From: Simmondsia chinensis
Taxonomy: Eukaryota > Streptophyta > Magnoliopsida > Caryophyllales > Simmondsiaceae
DNA length: 64,000 nt
Direction: 5' to 3'
NCBI GenBank assembly: GCA_018398585.1
Contig: JAGTTD010000022.1
Location: forward strand, 4,986,501-5,050,500
Below are positions 34,436-43,935 of the stretch, piece by piece; within the stretch, counting starts at the first letter, position 1; the number at the start of each line of letters is the position of its first letter. The position numbers were made by a program, and so were the translations under genes. A model generated the notes under the pieces. It worked only from the letters and a program-made list of their open reading frames with translations, did no database searches and was not told where the DNA came from.

Positions 34436-34605
34436 TAATTCGTTTGACCTTTTTTTCCAGGTTGGGGTCCTCGGACACGGCCTCCCTTTAGGATAGCACC
34501 TTGAAAGGGTCCGGCTTCATACATCTCAAATCCCCTAGACCCTGCATTGGTGGAAGTCCTTGAGGTACTGGGTTTGTTGTTGTTGTAATTCGTCTGACTT
34601 TTTTA
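34436..34605 (+). mobile_element. 5'-truncated Au-like SINE, about 20-bp TSD
   Basis: The body 34458-34585 has ggttggggtcctcggacacgg, tccggcttcatacatctc, ctagaccctgcattgg, ccttgaggtactgggt and a (TTG)n tail. It is flanked by taattcgtttgacctttttt and taattcgtctgactttttta, an approximate TSD. No pol III head. Confidence 0.7.
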
Positions 34606-34739
34606 TTTGGTTCTACTTGGATTTTTTGTGAAAGTTAGACAGCTTGGTAGAGAGTATAGTGAGAAGCTGACATGCATTAGAGCAAAGGTTATTGGAGTCG
34701 AGGCTACCAGGGCAGCTTCTATGAGAAAGGAGGATGTTG

Positions 34740-35077
34740 GACAGGATTAGGGGTGTATTTGAGTCTAGCCCAAGCTCGTTAGGCTCGGCACATTACATTT
34801 AACTCGCTCTAGCTTGAAGTTTGGCGAGCTCAAAAAGTTCAAGTTTGAGCTCGGTCCATCATAGGCTGAAGCTCCACTCTACACAGTTGAGCTCGAAACT
34901 CGCTCAATAAGCTTCAAACTAAGCTTGCAATTTGTAGGCTCATTTGGGTTCAAGCTCGGAATCAGCTCATTTAGGTTCAAAATTGGCTTCTATCTAAGCA
35001 ATAAATTACTGTAAGAAAGATTCACTAGGCTTTTTTAGGCTCGCAAGTCTCAGTTCATTTACACCCCTAGACAGGAT
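34740..35077. mobile_element. hAT MITE, 322 bp, TSD GACAGGAT
   Basis: The body is 34748-35069, with perfect 10-bp terminal inverted repeats TAGGGGTGTA and TACACCCCTA. It is flanked by identical 8-bp GACAGGAT at 34740-34747 and 35070-35077. The interior is made of AGCTCG-type motifs shared with the elements at 1621-2176, 8930-9245 and 24768-25205. This is the best-preserved member of the family. No coding capacity. Confidence 0.85.
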
Positions 35078-35154
35078 ATTGAAATAAGGCAAGGACAGAA
35101 AGCCGAGGAAGCTATTAGATCTTTGAATCAAAAAGGAAGAGAAGGGCAATAAGA

Positions 35155-35280
35155 CAACAACAATTGACCCAATGCCTCAAGGGCTCTCGCATAATGTAGG
35201 GTCAAGGGGGTGGGATGTACGCAACTTACCCCTTTCGAGTAATAGGCTGTGTTTGGGGACCCTGAACCTGAGAAACATAA
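35155..35280 (-). mobile_element. Au-like SINE body
   Basis: On the minus strand: tcaggttcagggtccccaaa, aagttgcgtacatcccaccc, tgaccctacattatgc, gagccc ttgaggcattggg and a TTGTTGTTGT tail. Headless. The first bases of the next stretch (35275-35345) are an AAAGCATAAAAGCATA-like short repeat. Confidence 0.65.
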
Positions 35281-35574
35281 AAAGCATAAAAGCATAAAGC
35301 GTAAAAGCATAAAAATGACACATAGCAAGCATATAGAAAGCATAAAGCGACAATTGGCAATAAAAAGCTTACAGTCATATCAAGTAAATCCAACAGGCAA
35401 ACATATAAGCCTAGGGGCACTAGCAGTGGCGGATCCAGAAAAGTTTTTCATTGGGGGCTCGTATAGGAGGTCATATTGAGCGGCAATCACCAAAATCTAA
35501 GATTTAGACTGTCATTCGCAAATTAGGACAAAATTGAGAGGTAATTTGAAAAAATATCCAAAAAAAATTCCAAT

Positions 35575-36752
35575 GACAAAAACGCATGAGGTTGCCTGGG
35601 GGGGAGACCCATCGTCTTCCCCCCTACCCACACCGCCGCTAAGCGGCCACCATCACCGGGTCCCCACCTCACCCACCTCCGCCTCCGCCTCCGCCTCCGC
35701 CACCACTTCCACCAGTCCACCTGGGGGGTGAGCCTTCTCAAAATGGGGGTATCCTCCGCTCTCCCCCAGTCTCCCCGACTCCGATAGGCCTGGTCACCGG
35801 TTTCCGAGTGTGTGATGCATCTGACGGCCGGCCGCTCACCCTAACCACCAGATGGCCACCTCTGGGGGTGGTCCTCCCAGGGGTTGTGCCTCGTTCTCTC
35901 CCGCCTGTCGTCTTCGCAGCCCTGTCTCAAGCTCCACCACCGAGGCCCCTCTACGCCGCGTTGTTTGCTTCTCCACCACCGAGTTTCCATCAACAACTTC
36001 GTCGAGGCTTTATTTTCACCACCGTGTTCATCCCGTTTTCGCCGCCGAGTTCCCTGTCTTTGACGCCGGTCTCCATCCCACGCCGTTGTGCCCATCCCTT
36101 GCCGCCGAGCTCCTCACTTCGCCACCCACAGCCGGCTTTAATGTCTCATCCGGGGTTTTAGTTATATTTTTATTTTATTTTTCATTTCTAGGTTGTTTTT
36201 GTTTGTTGTCCAGGTCCAGTCAAAACATCCCTGTGTCAGCGCTTTTCCTGTTCCAATATCAATTTTGTTCTCAGGACTAGTCTAATAGGGGCTGGTTGTG
36301 TTTTCGTGAATGTGAACCACCTGCTACACCTAGGTCTCTCTGACAATGTAATTCCTTAGGAAGCTTCCTGACTTTACCCGCTTTCCTAGTTGTTCCTTCC
36401 CTTTCCTTGTAATGTGGGCTCGATACCCTCCCTGTCTGGTCCCATTTCTGGTGCCGCACTTGCAATACGTGGGAGGAGGGATTTCCCTCTCCTAGTTTTC
36501 ACCCTCCTGAGGTTGTTCGTCTCTGGCTGAAAAGTGTGGCTGTGTGTGTACCTGCTTCGGATTCAACTGGTGCCCTGTTATCCCTTGGTCCATTCCGGTT
36601 TGCGTGATGTTGTCCTATTTGTCTTTGGTGTTTGATTTTTGCCATTTTGATCTGGATTTTGTTCCCATCTCCGTTGACGGGATGGTTTAGGTCTCGCCGC
36701 GGCAAGATCCGATATGTACTATGGCTTTGCCGATAATTATCCAAAAAAAAAG
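35575..36752 (+). mobile_element. LINE-derived insert (GC-rich 5' part, 3' tail with A-run)
   Basis: A C-rich, proline/serine-coding-like stretch (35600-36140) is followed by T-rich UTR-like sequence and an end resembling other LINE 3' tails here: aggtctcgccgcggcaagat, ctttgccgataattatcc, then an A-run to 36752. The flanks atgacaaaaa (about 35574) and atcacaaaaa (about 36755) match at 9 of 10 bases, a possible TSD. No EN, RT or RNase H is present, so it could be an internally deleted or non-autonomous LINE. Overlapping ORFs in the C-rich part show no domain and run on both strands. Confidence 0.4.
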
Positions 36753-37269
36753 ATCACAAAAAGAATCATATAATATATCAACACAAAAGTGGTGTGCATA
36801 TTTATATATGTATGTATGTATGTGTGTACTACTCAATTTAAAAACAATTATATTTTTGGACAAATCCGCTAATGATCCCCAAAAAAATGTTTAATTTTGC
36901 TTGATATATGCTCACTTACCAAATAACGATTAATAGCTTCGTCATCAGTTTCCTCTCATTCAATTAAGTAGGATGAAGATAGGACGAGGAAACGACATTG
37001 ATTGGGGCAGTATCATGTTGCATCATAAATATATTAGTCATCATATAATAGTTATTGATTACTATTACATACTTAATTAACTAAAATTAAATATATAATT
37101 ATTGAAATAAAATTATCGTATGATACTAATTAAAAAGTAAAAATATTAGCTTGTAAAAAATAATATTAAATGATTATAATTTATAAGTTAATAAATTTAT
37201 TCAAAGTAAAATAAAATATCCTATAAAAAAGGAGTAGAGAATCAAGATAAAAGTTGAAAAAAAAAAACA

Positions 37270-37345
37270 ATGGAAAAAAAGATGCACAAGCCTCGAACCC
37301 CCAGCCTCTAGCATCATCTAAGGATAACATTACCACTAGACTGAG
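37270..37345 (-). repeat. tRNA-like relic
   Basis: On the minus strand: box-A-like ctcagtctagtggtaatg and box-B-like gggttcgaggc with tRNA-like spacing. It lacks a complete acceptor stem and a SINE tail. Confidence 0.45.
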
Positions 37346-37587
37346 GGCACACATTATGACTTTCAATCACGTATTATTAAATATATGATACAAATACAGT
37401 ATTGACTGGGGGCACGTGCCCCCAGTGCCCATAGGCTGCGTCCACCCCTGGGCACTAGAGTTAGCTTGTGTCAGATAAATTTGCTACTATATTCTAAACT
37501 GCTATATTGACTACCCCTACCCTAGCCCATACATACAACCATGGATGATACCATGTTAATTGGTGAATGCCGAGGTAATGCTTTTTG

Positions 37588-37725
37588 TCTTGATTAGAAC
37601 AACAACAACAACAACGAACCCAGAGCCACAAGGGTTTCTACCAATGCAGAGTTTGGAGGGGTGAGATGTACGCAGCCTTACTCATTCAGGGTGCTACCCT
37701 CAAGGGAGGCATCTTGATTAGAACA
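37588..37725 (-). mobile_element. Au-like SINE body, 14-bp TSD
   Basis: The body 37602-37711 reads, on the minus strand, tgcctcccttgagggtagca, aaggctgcgtacatctcacc and gtggctctgggttcg, then (TTG)n. Perfect tcttgattagaaca copies lie at 37588-37601 and 37712-37725. Headless. Confidence 0.8.
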
Positions 37726-37961
37726 CAAAAATGAAAATCCCCTTCCTAGTTAGAAGGGCTCTAATAGACACAACGTCTAGGTAAAGAATAGATGAGGACA
37801 ACTCTAGTTCAGACCGAGGATTATAAACATTAAATAAAACCAGGCCTTAGGCTAGATTCATGGAGTTGGCATACATGAGATGCACATATAAGCTCAAGTG
37901 AGGTTTCATCCTAAAACCAGTTGACATTTGGTGGAATAATCTAGTAAACTTATATATTGAT

Positions 37962-38263
37962 TGTTGGCGTAAACTCCCAAAAGTACCAGGAACTGGGTAA
38001 CCAAACATTATTGGATCAAACACTTGTAATTCGCAAGTAACGGGTATCCAAACGATCTATAGGTTTGAGGCGTGATGTCACTTTTCTTAAGACTTATTTC
38101 AGCGTATAAAATAATCTTGGTGATACAACGATAACCTCATGTAAAATAGAGTGAGCGTATGTAAAGGGAGATATAGAAGAGATGTATGAGAACGATGTTT
38201 TCAAGAACAATAAAACAAGTTCTTTCAAATCATTTGATCCTACTTAATTCAAACACATGAAGG

Positions 38264-38309
<46 letters not shown>

Positions 38310-38612
38310 ATTAGTGTAAAGAGACTTCCCAAAACATGCCTCAAAGAAAGGGAGCGAAGGCCGGAAGTTAACGCGCAAAAATTGGTAAAAATTTGTCCCT
38401 TTGTGTCAACACACATTCTGCAGATAATGTTCTATTCATCTGTGTGTCGACACACACCTCTGCATCCTGTTCTGTAAGAATGTGTGTCGACACACCAGCC
38501 TTGTGTGTCGACACACATCCCAACACACTCTAAACATATCAAACAAACTTTGGGACCAACCTTAAACACTTTATTCACAATTTTTATCACATTATTTGAA
38601 AATACATCAATA
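37962..38612 (-). repeat. Left LTR of the LARD-like element, 651 bp
   Basis: Starts TGTTGGCG and ends ACATCAATA, where the right LTR has ACATCAACA. It contains an uninterrupted (TA)n run at 38269-38305, which is where the right LTR carries a SINE, so this copy shows the empty site. At 38403-38518 it holds four palindromic units of the TGTGTGTCGACACACA type (one degenerate). Confidence 0.8.
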
Positions 38613-41032
38613 TTCCCCCACTATTTCAAAATATAATCATTCTCACAAACGACATTTCTAAGTTAAAGGAGGCCATATCGCGCATCAATAAGGGTGTCTT
38701 TCGATTGAACCCTCAGCTAGTGATGACATGTTCACAATTGATCGGATCGAAAATGGTAGACTATGTTTTGAACCATACAACCCATTTGACTAACTAAATA
38801 CATCACCACACATTAGGCAATCTACTCTCTGTACATACCCTACACCTTCCCAGATCGACACATATGAAGCCTTGTGTCCTGTACCCTTCGCGAGTGTTTC
38901 AAGGCCAAACCCTTTGTCAAAAATCACCCCTTGAAGCGGCCAAACTTCACACTCACTAAGGTGGACCCCAACTGATCATGTACAGCGATGCGACATTTAG
39001 TTATAAAATTATCAAGACCGGGTCCATTAAGAGCATACGCTCATCCTTTAAATCTCTGACGCAGTTAACCAAGCACTTCACACACGGGATGGAAAATTCA
39101 TTTGTGCTTGCAGCCACACTGATGATAAAACTCACTCATTGAACCCGAGACCTAGCGTTTGCCTAGGCATCGAGTTGAGGGCCAATCATGGGTGACTAAA
39201 AATGACAGGTTTCACACCATTCCTATAATTATCAAGTCTCTAACAATGTTCTCAAACAAGAAATCCACTAGTTTCAGACTTATATTTTCAAAGTTCACAG
39301 TGATAACTCAATCTTTCCTGAGTTATTTCATTTAACAATATTTGACACTGTGGTGTTCGGACTTTCAGCGACACACCTTGCTCTTATATATGAAAAACAC
39401 ATCTCACTGTCACAATGGACAAAAAGAGTCTATATTGGCTTGCGCCACAAAGGAGTCTTAAACACATCCTTTAATAATTATATTTCTTTACAAGTAGAAA
39501 CTAGAGCATTAACCTCTATCATCACAGTGAAATTTTATAACAAGTGTTACTTTCTTAAAAACTCAAGGGACAACACCCCCACCACTTATAGCATTTACTA
39601 GCTTTTAGAGGCGTAGTCTTCCTTATTGTATATACTACCGGCATCCTAGTATTCTTCTATATAGAAGAGTACTCATTAACATTAGCACCACAACTCATGG
39701 TTTTTTCGGTACCTTATGTACTTTATGTTAGTAACATTTACTCACATAGCTAATTATACACACTCAGCTATCCAACAACAAAGGCTACATCTAACTTTTT
39801 CAAGGTCCAATTATACCATTGGAACGCTTACATTTGGTTCTAAATTTTTGCACCAAATTTCAACATGTAATCAACATACAGCAACGATTTCCCCGATTTA
39901 TTAACATGCCATATGCATTATTCGAATTCATTAACTACCCCTTTCAAAAGGCAACATCGCTGGACTATATAGTCTTTTCATAGTATCACAATCTATAACA
40001 CAACAATATTGAACTTTGACATTCATTCCATTTCTAGTTCATTCCTCTAGAAATTTACAAGTCCGATCGTTAAGACTTCTCTTTTCGTATTCTTTTACTC
40101 TTTCAAAGTTCTAGAGTCTTTTCAGGGATACACCCTCAAACATGATCTTTCTCATAATATACTTTAATTCACATTATCATAACGCATCATTCAAGATCAA
40201 CGAAAGACTCGAAATCACTTTCTATGTACTCATGTATATTTATATCTTAGGATGTTCACTCCACCCATAAATCAGTCAAAAGACTATACATGTCATTTAT
40301 ATGCATAAAACCTTATGGGCAACGAAAGAGTCATCATAAATAAGTATTTTCATACTCTTTAAATTTGTCACGTTGATGACTAACGACATCTTAACAAGTG
40401 AACATATCATCACATAATAATCTTATTTACCATGCAGTAATTACATGAATCTAACACTCAATTTGAGTACTTAAAAACTCACCGCATAAAAGCACATCAG
40501 TTTAACCGAATACTCAATTATCATTTACATACGCCCTTAACATCCAAGTAAGCTTTCTTTAACCGCATTAATCATAATGATAAATTTTCCACATGCACGT
40601 CGGCTTCTATTGAAGCACTATATCCAATAACATTGGAAGACCCACAGAAAACATGTGGTCAGTTATAAAATTATAAGTCATCCTTTTCAAGCGCATTAAT
40701 ACACTTTTGTTCACTGTTCATAATCATGAATTTCAATTTGAATATCTTTATATCAGTCACATTAGGAATCAACACATGTAATATTATCTCATATTTCATG
40801 ACCCACTAATAGATTCAAATTCACATTTTTTTTCATTTAATCAAGTAGGCAGACGGTATTCATTTTTATAAATAACCAAGCCGAAGAGTTCATCACTGTA
40901 TTAAGGATCATGGACATACTGTCATCATAACCACATCAATATACATGGTTACACAAAACATTTTTATGATGCGTCATCTTCGCTATAATGAAATAATGCA
41001 TCCATAGTTTTACTAACATGCATATGAGCACA

Positions 41033-41362
41033 AATCACACAACACAACTCAACTCAACTCAACAAACCCAATGCCTTCAAGGGCTCCGGCCAAAAGCAGG
41101 GTCTGGGGAGAGTAGGTGTACGCAGTCTTCCCCCTTCAGGGGGCAATCCTGAAGAGAGGTTGTTTCCGAGGACCCCCAGCCTATATATATATATATATTA
41201 TCATGATAAAGCATTGGGGGAGGGGGGGAGGGGATAAACCCCTTAAATTCCTCATAAAGAGGACTCCACTTTTGAGCTTCGTGGGATTTGATCCCGGGTC
41301 ACCATGTTGGCACCCGGCGATCATGACCACTCGGCTATGTCCCTAAGGGACAATCACACAAC
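41033..41362 (-). mobile_element. tRNA-headed SINE sharing the 5S-SINE body, 11-bp TSD
   Basis: The body 41044-41351 reads, on the minus strand: a tRNA-like head with box A tagccgagtggtcatgatcg and box B gggatcaaatccc, a linker, then (41185 downward) ggctgggggtcctcggaaac, cctctcttcagg, gaagactgcgtacacctact, ccagaccctgcttt, gcccttgaaggcattgggtt and a TTGAG-rich tail. Perfect aatcacacaac copies flank it at 41033-41043 and 41352-41362. The 3' body is the same as in the 5S-headed SINEs at 31650 and 43055. Confidence 0.8.
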
Positions 41363-41612
41363 TATATTAATATCCATGCTCTTACTTTCATATCTATGGA
41401 CATGCATGTATTAGTTATATTAACATATAAGTATGATTATACTCAATCCTTTTCCATGATTTTTCAACTCTGCTATTGTTCACTTCATTATGTCATAACA
41501 TCAATTCCGTCAATGAACAATACGTACAGGAGATTGACTCAATTACCGTCAAAACAAGAATGAACCAATATACCCATATTTCATTCACTTACTTATTATT
41601 ACTAGTTTTAAC

Positions 41613-41770
41613 ATCGTTATGGCGCCTGGTTTCAACAACCACGCTAAACAAGAATTTTCCTTTTCAGCATCGCCTTTACATCTGGTTTCAACAACCATGC
41701 TAAACAAGGATTTCTCTTTTAGCATCGCCTTGACGTTTGGTTTCAACAACCACCCAAAACAATGCTTTAT
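41613..41770. repeat. Three-unit tandem repeat, about 56-bp period
   Basis: The motif tggtttcaacaaccacgct recurs at about 41627, 41683 and 41738. The units also share 'aaacaagRattt' and 'agcatcgcctt'. It lies inside the LARD-like core. The ORF reading through it repeats in register and is not a known protein. Confidence 0.75.
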
Positions 41771-42726
41771 TTTAATGCTCAAATTATACATACTAATTTG
41801 TAACAAGTATGCCTTCATAATTTAATTTATTATCAATAATTAATATTATCAAATTTTAACCGTGTTTGCAGTTTTTATGTTATTAAATTGCCAAGTTCTA
41901 ATTTCTGATATATATATTCTTTGTCAAATCAATACACAAGAAGTCACTTGGAAGCAATGGTTAAGTGAATGAATCACTGCTCTCCCTCATTGACATCACG
42001 CTAGTTCGATTCTTGGTGACCACCAAAAAGTAGTAGTTTTTTTTTTCTTCTTATATGTGTTTTTATTTATTGATTATCTCAGAACCATATATATAAATTC
42101 TTCATAACTATGCACAAAACCTCGTGTGCATAAATGGAAAAGTCCCCTTGTCTTTATGTTATGCTTCGATAAGTGGTTAAGCATGCTTCTCTGTTCCTTT
42201 GGGGTCGCGGGTTCAAGACTTTGTAACCGCAAGCCCCCAGCGCGCCCCCCGCCCCCCCCCTTTTTATTTTTCCTTTTATTAAATACATGATGTTAATCAT
42301 AATTTAATTCAAGGCACTTGATCTTAAACATTTGGTATAGTTCATCGTAATAATGTCTAATTATAAAACATGTATGCTCATCAATAAATTCACATCAATT
42401 TCATAATTCATGATTTCATCCAGAATCAAGTATTTATACTTTTATGCATAAACAACAATGCATCAATCACTACTCATTAGGCATTATAGAACTTCATGAT
42501 TTTGGTATCTTTTGATCAAATTTTATATTACTCTTAAAATTTCATGTTTCTTCTTACTCATATTGAATCAAATAACATACCTTGATCCATAGCAATTTGT
42601 ATACCAGAAGAATCCAAAAAGACATACATTTCCCTCTTTGTCACTTTCTCCAATCTCACATGGTTCGCCACCAAATCAAGGAAAGTGAAGAATCCATTTT
42701 CAAATAACGAGATTAAGTCTTAAGAT

Positions 42727-43644
42727 TGTTGGTGTAAACTCCCAAAAGTAATGGGAACCGGGTAATCGAACATTGTTGGATCAAACACTTGCAATTCGCA
42801 AGTAACGGGTATCCAAACGATCTACAGGTTTCGAGGTGTGATGTCACTTTGCTTAAGACTTATTTCAGCGTATGAAATAGTCTCAGGGATACACCGATAA
42901 CCTAATGTAAAATAGAGTGAGCGTATATAAAGGGAGATATAGAAGAAATATATGAGAATGATGTTTTCAAGAATAATAAAACAAGTTCTTTCAAATCATT
43001 TGATCCTACTATAATCAAACACATGAAGGGGATATATATATATATATATATATAAAAGGAACATACCCAGTGCCTCAAGGGTTCCCGCCTACGCAGGGTC
43101 TGGGTGGGGCGGATGTACGCAGCCTTCCCCCTTCAGGGTGTTAACCTGAAGAGAGGTTGTTTCCCAGTGCCCCCAATCTGAGGGTGAGGACTTCCCAGGA
43201 GGTCACCCATCCTGGTACTACTCTCGCCTAGGCACGCTTAACTTCGGAGTTCTAATGGGATCCGGTGACGGCGTGTTGGTGCCCTCTTTGGTAATATATA
43301 TATATATATATATGAGAATGAGTGTAAAGAAACATCCCAAAACATGCCTCAAATAAAGGGCACAAAGACCGAAAATTAACTCACAAAAACTGGTAAAAAT
43401 CTATCCCTCTGTGTCGACACACAGTTTTGCAGATAAGGTTCTGTTGATCTGTGTGTCGACACACGAGCCGTGTGTGTCAACACACACCTCTGCATCCCTG
43501 TTCTGTAAGAATGTGTGTTGACACACCAGCCTTGTGTGTCGACACATATCCCAACACACTTCAAAACATATCAAACAAACTTTGGGACCAACCTTGAACA
43601 CTTTATTCACAATTATTATCACATTGTTTGAAAATACATCAACA
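42727..43644 (-). repeat. Right LTR of the LARD-like element, 918 bp with SINE insert
   Basis: Starts TGTTGGTG and ends ACATCAACA. It is about 267 bp longer than the left LTR, almost all due to the SINE inserted in its (TA)n tract (43055-43291). It holds five palindromic GTGTGTCGACACAC-type units (43408-43555) against four in the left LTR. Confidence 0.8.
43055..43291 (-). mobile_element. 5S-headed SINE in the right LTR
   Basis: On the minus strand from 43291: ttaccaaagagggcaccaac, then a clear 5S-like head (ccggatcccattagaactcc, gaagttaagcgtgcctaggc, gagagtagtaccaggatggg, tgacctcctgggaagtcc), then the body (gattgggggcactgggaaac, cctctcttcaggttaacacc, gaaggctgcgtacatcc, cccagaccctgcgtagg, cccttgaggcactgggt). 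The tail is replaced by the (TA)n target. Empty site seen in the left LTR. The head is the least diverged of the three in the window. Confidence 0.8.
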
Positions 43645-43802
43645 TTGATATCTTCTTTTTTACAATTCCTGCATGGGATTATACTAGACTCACATATGAA
43701 GTCTTAACAGTTGTACCTAGCGTGAAAACCAAGCTGCAGGAAGTGAACAAAGAGGTTTAAATACTCAAAGCCATAATGAAGGCCCAAGTAAAATCTCGGA
43801 AG

Positions 43803-43926
43803 CCCATTTAGATACAACAGCAATACCAGTGTCACGAGGGCTCCCACTAGGACAGGGTCAAGGGTGAGATGTACGCAGTCGTACCCCTTTAGGGTACCCT
43901 AAAGGGAGGCATAACCCATTTAGATA
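43803..43926 (-). mobile_element. Au-like SINE body, 12-bp TSD
   Basis: The body 43815-43914 reads, on the minus strand, tgcctccctttagggtaccc, tacgactgcgtacatctcac, cttgaccctgtcctag and ccctcgtgacactgg, with a short tail. Perfect cccatttagata copies lie at 43803-43814 and 43915-43926. Headless. Confidence 0.75.
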
Positions 43927-43935
43927 ATTCTAATA

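Larger units (their letters stand above)
35416..37458. mobile_element. Non-autonomous hAT, 2.0 kb, TSD GGCACTAG
   Basis: The body is 35424-37450, with termini CAGTGGCGGATCCAG and the inverse of its right end, CAGGGGTGGACGCAG. It is flanked by identical GGCACTAG at 35416-35423 and 37451-37458. 8-bp TSD and CAGNGGNGGA ends are typical of hAT. No transposase is present. The cargo is unusual: a GC-rich LINE-like insert (35580-36752) and a tRNA-like relic (37270-37345). Confidence 0.8.
38613..42726. other. Non-coding core of the LARD-like element
   Basis: 4.1 kb without any ORF that carries a gag, protease, integrase, RT or RNase H motif on either strand. It contains a tRNA-headed SINE (41033-41362), a three-unit tandem repeat (41613-41770) and two tRNA-like relics: 41943-42025 (box A ggaagcaatggttaagtg, box B ctagttcgattc) and 42170-42240 (box A gataagtggttaagcatg, box B cgggttcaagac). 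The rest is AT-rich and unassigned. Confidence 0.5.
37957..43649 (-). mobile_element. LARD-like LTR element with non-coding core, TSD TTGAT
   Basis: Two LTRs (37962-38612 and 42727-43644) in direct orientation enclose 4.1 kb with no retrotransposon protein. The flanks are identical TTGAT at 37957-37961 and 43645-43649, so the whole unit inserted as one. A purine tract (gtgggggaa on the minus strand, 38613-38621) next to the left LTR suggests the element reads on the minus strand; a TATATAAAGGG in the right LTR would fit the other orientation, so strand is tentative. No tRNA primer site was recognised on either side. LTR plus large non-coding core is the definition of a LARD. Confidence 0.75.

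Noticed and set aside
35808..36280. Overlapping Pro/Ser/Arg-rich ORFs on both strands
   Set aside because: Open frames on both strands are expected from the C-rich composition; no domain, no splice or codon support.
38400..38525. CRISPR-like array (repeated TGTGTGTCGACACACA)
   Set aside because: Plant nuclear context, irregular spacing, spacers not distinct units, and the same array occurs in both LTRs.
42170..42240. tRNA gene
   Set aside because: Box A- and box B-like motifs are present, but no acceptor stem or complete cloverleaf can be drawn; treated as a SINE/tRNA relic.
43190..43270. 5S rRNA gene on the minus strand
   Set aside because: The 5S-like part is diverged, fused to a SINE body, single-copy here and inserted in an LTR; functional plant 5S genes are in long tandem arrays.
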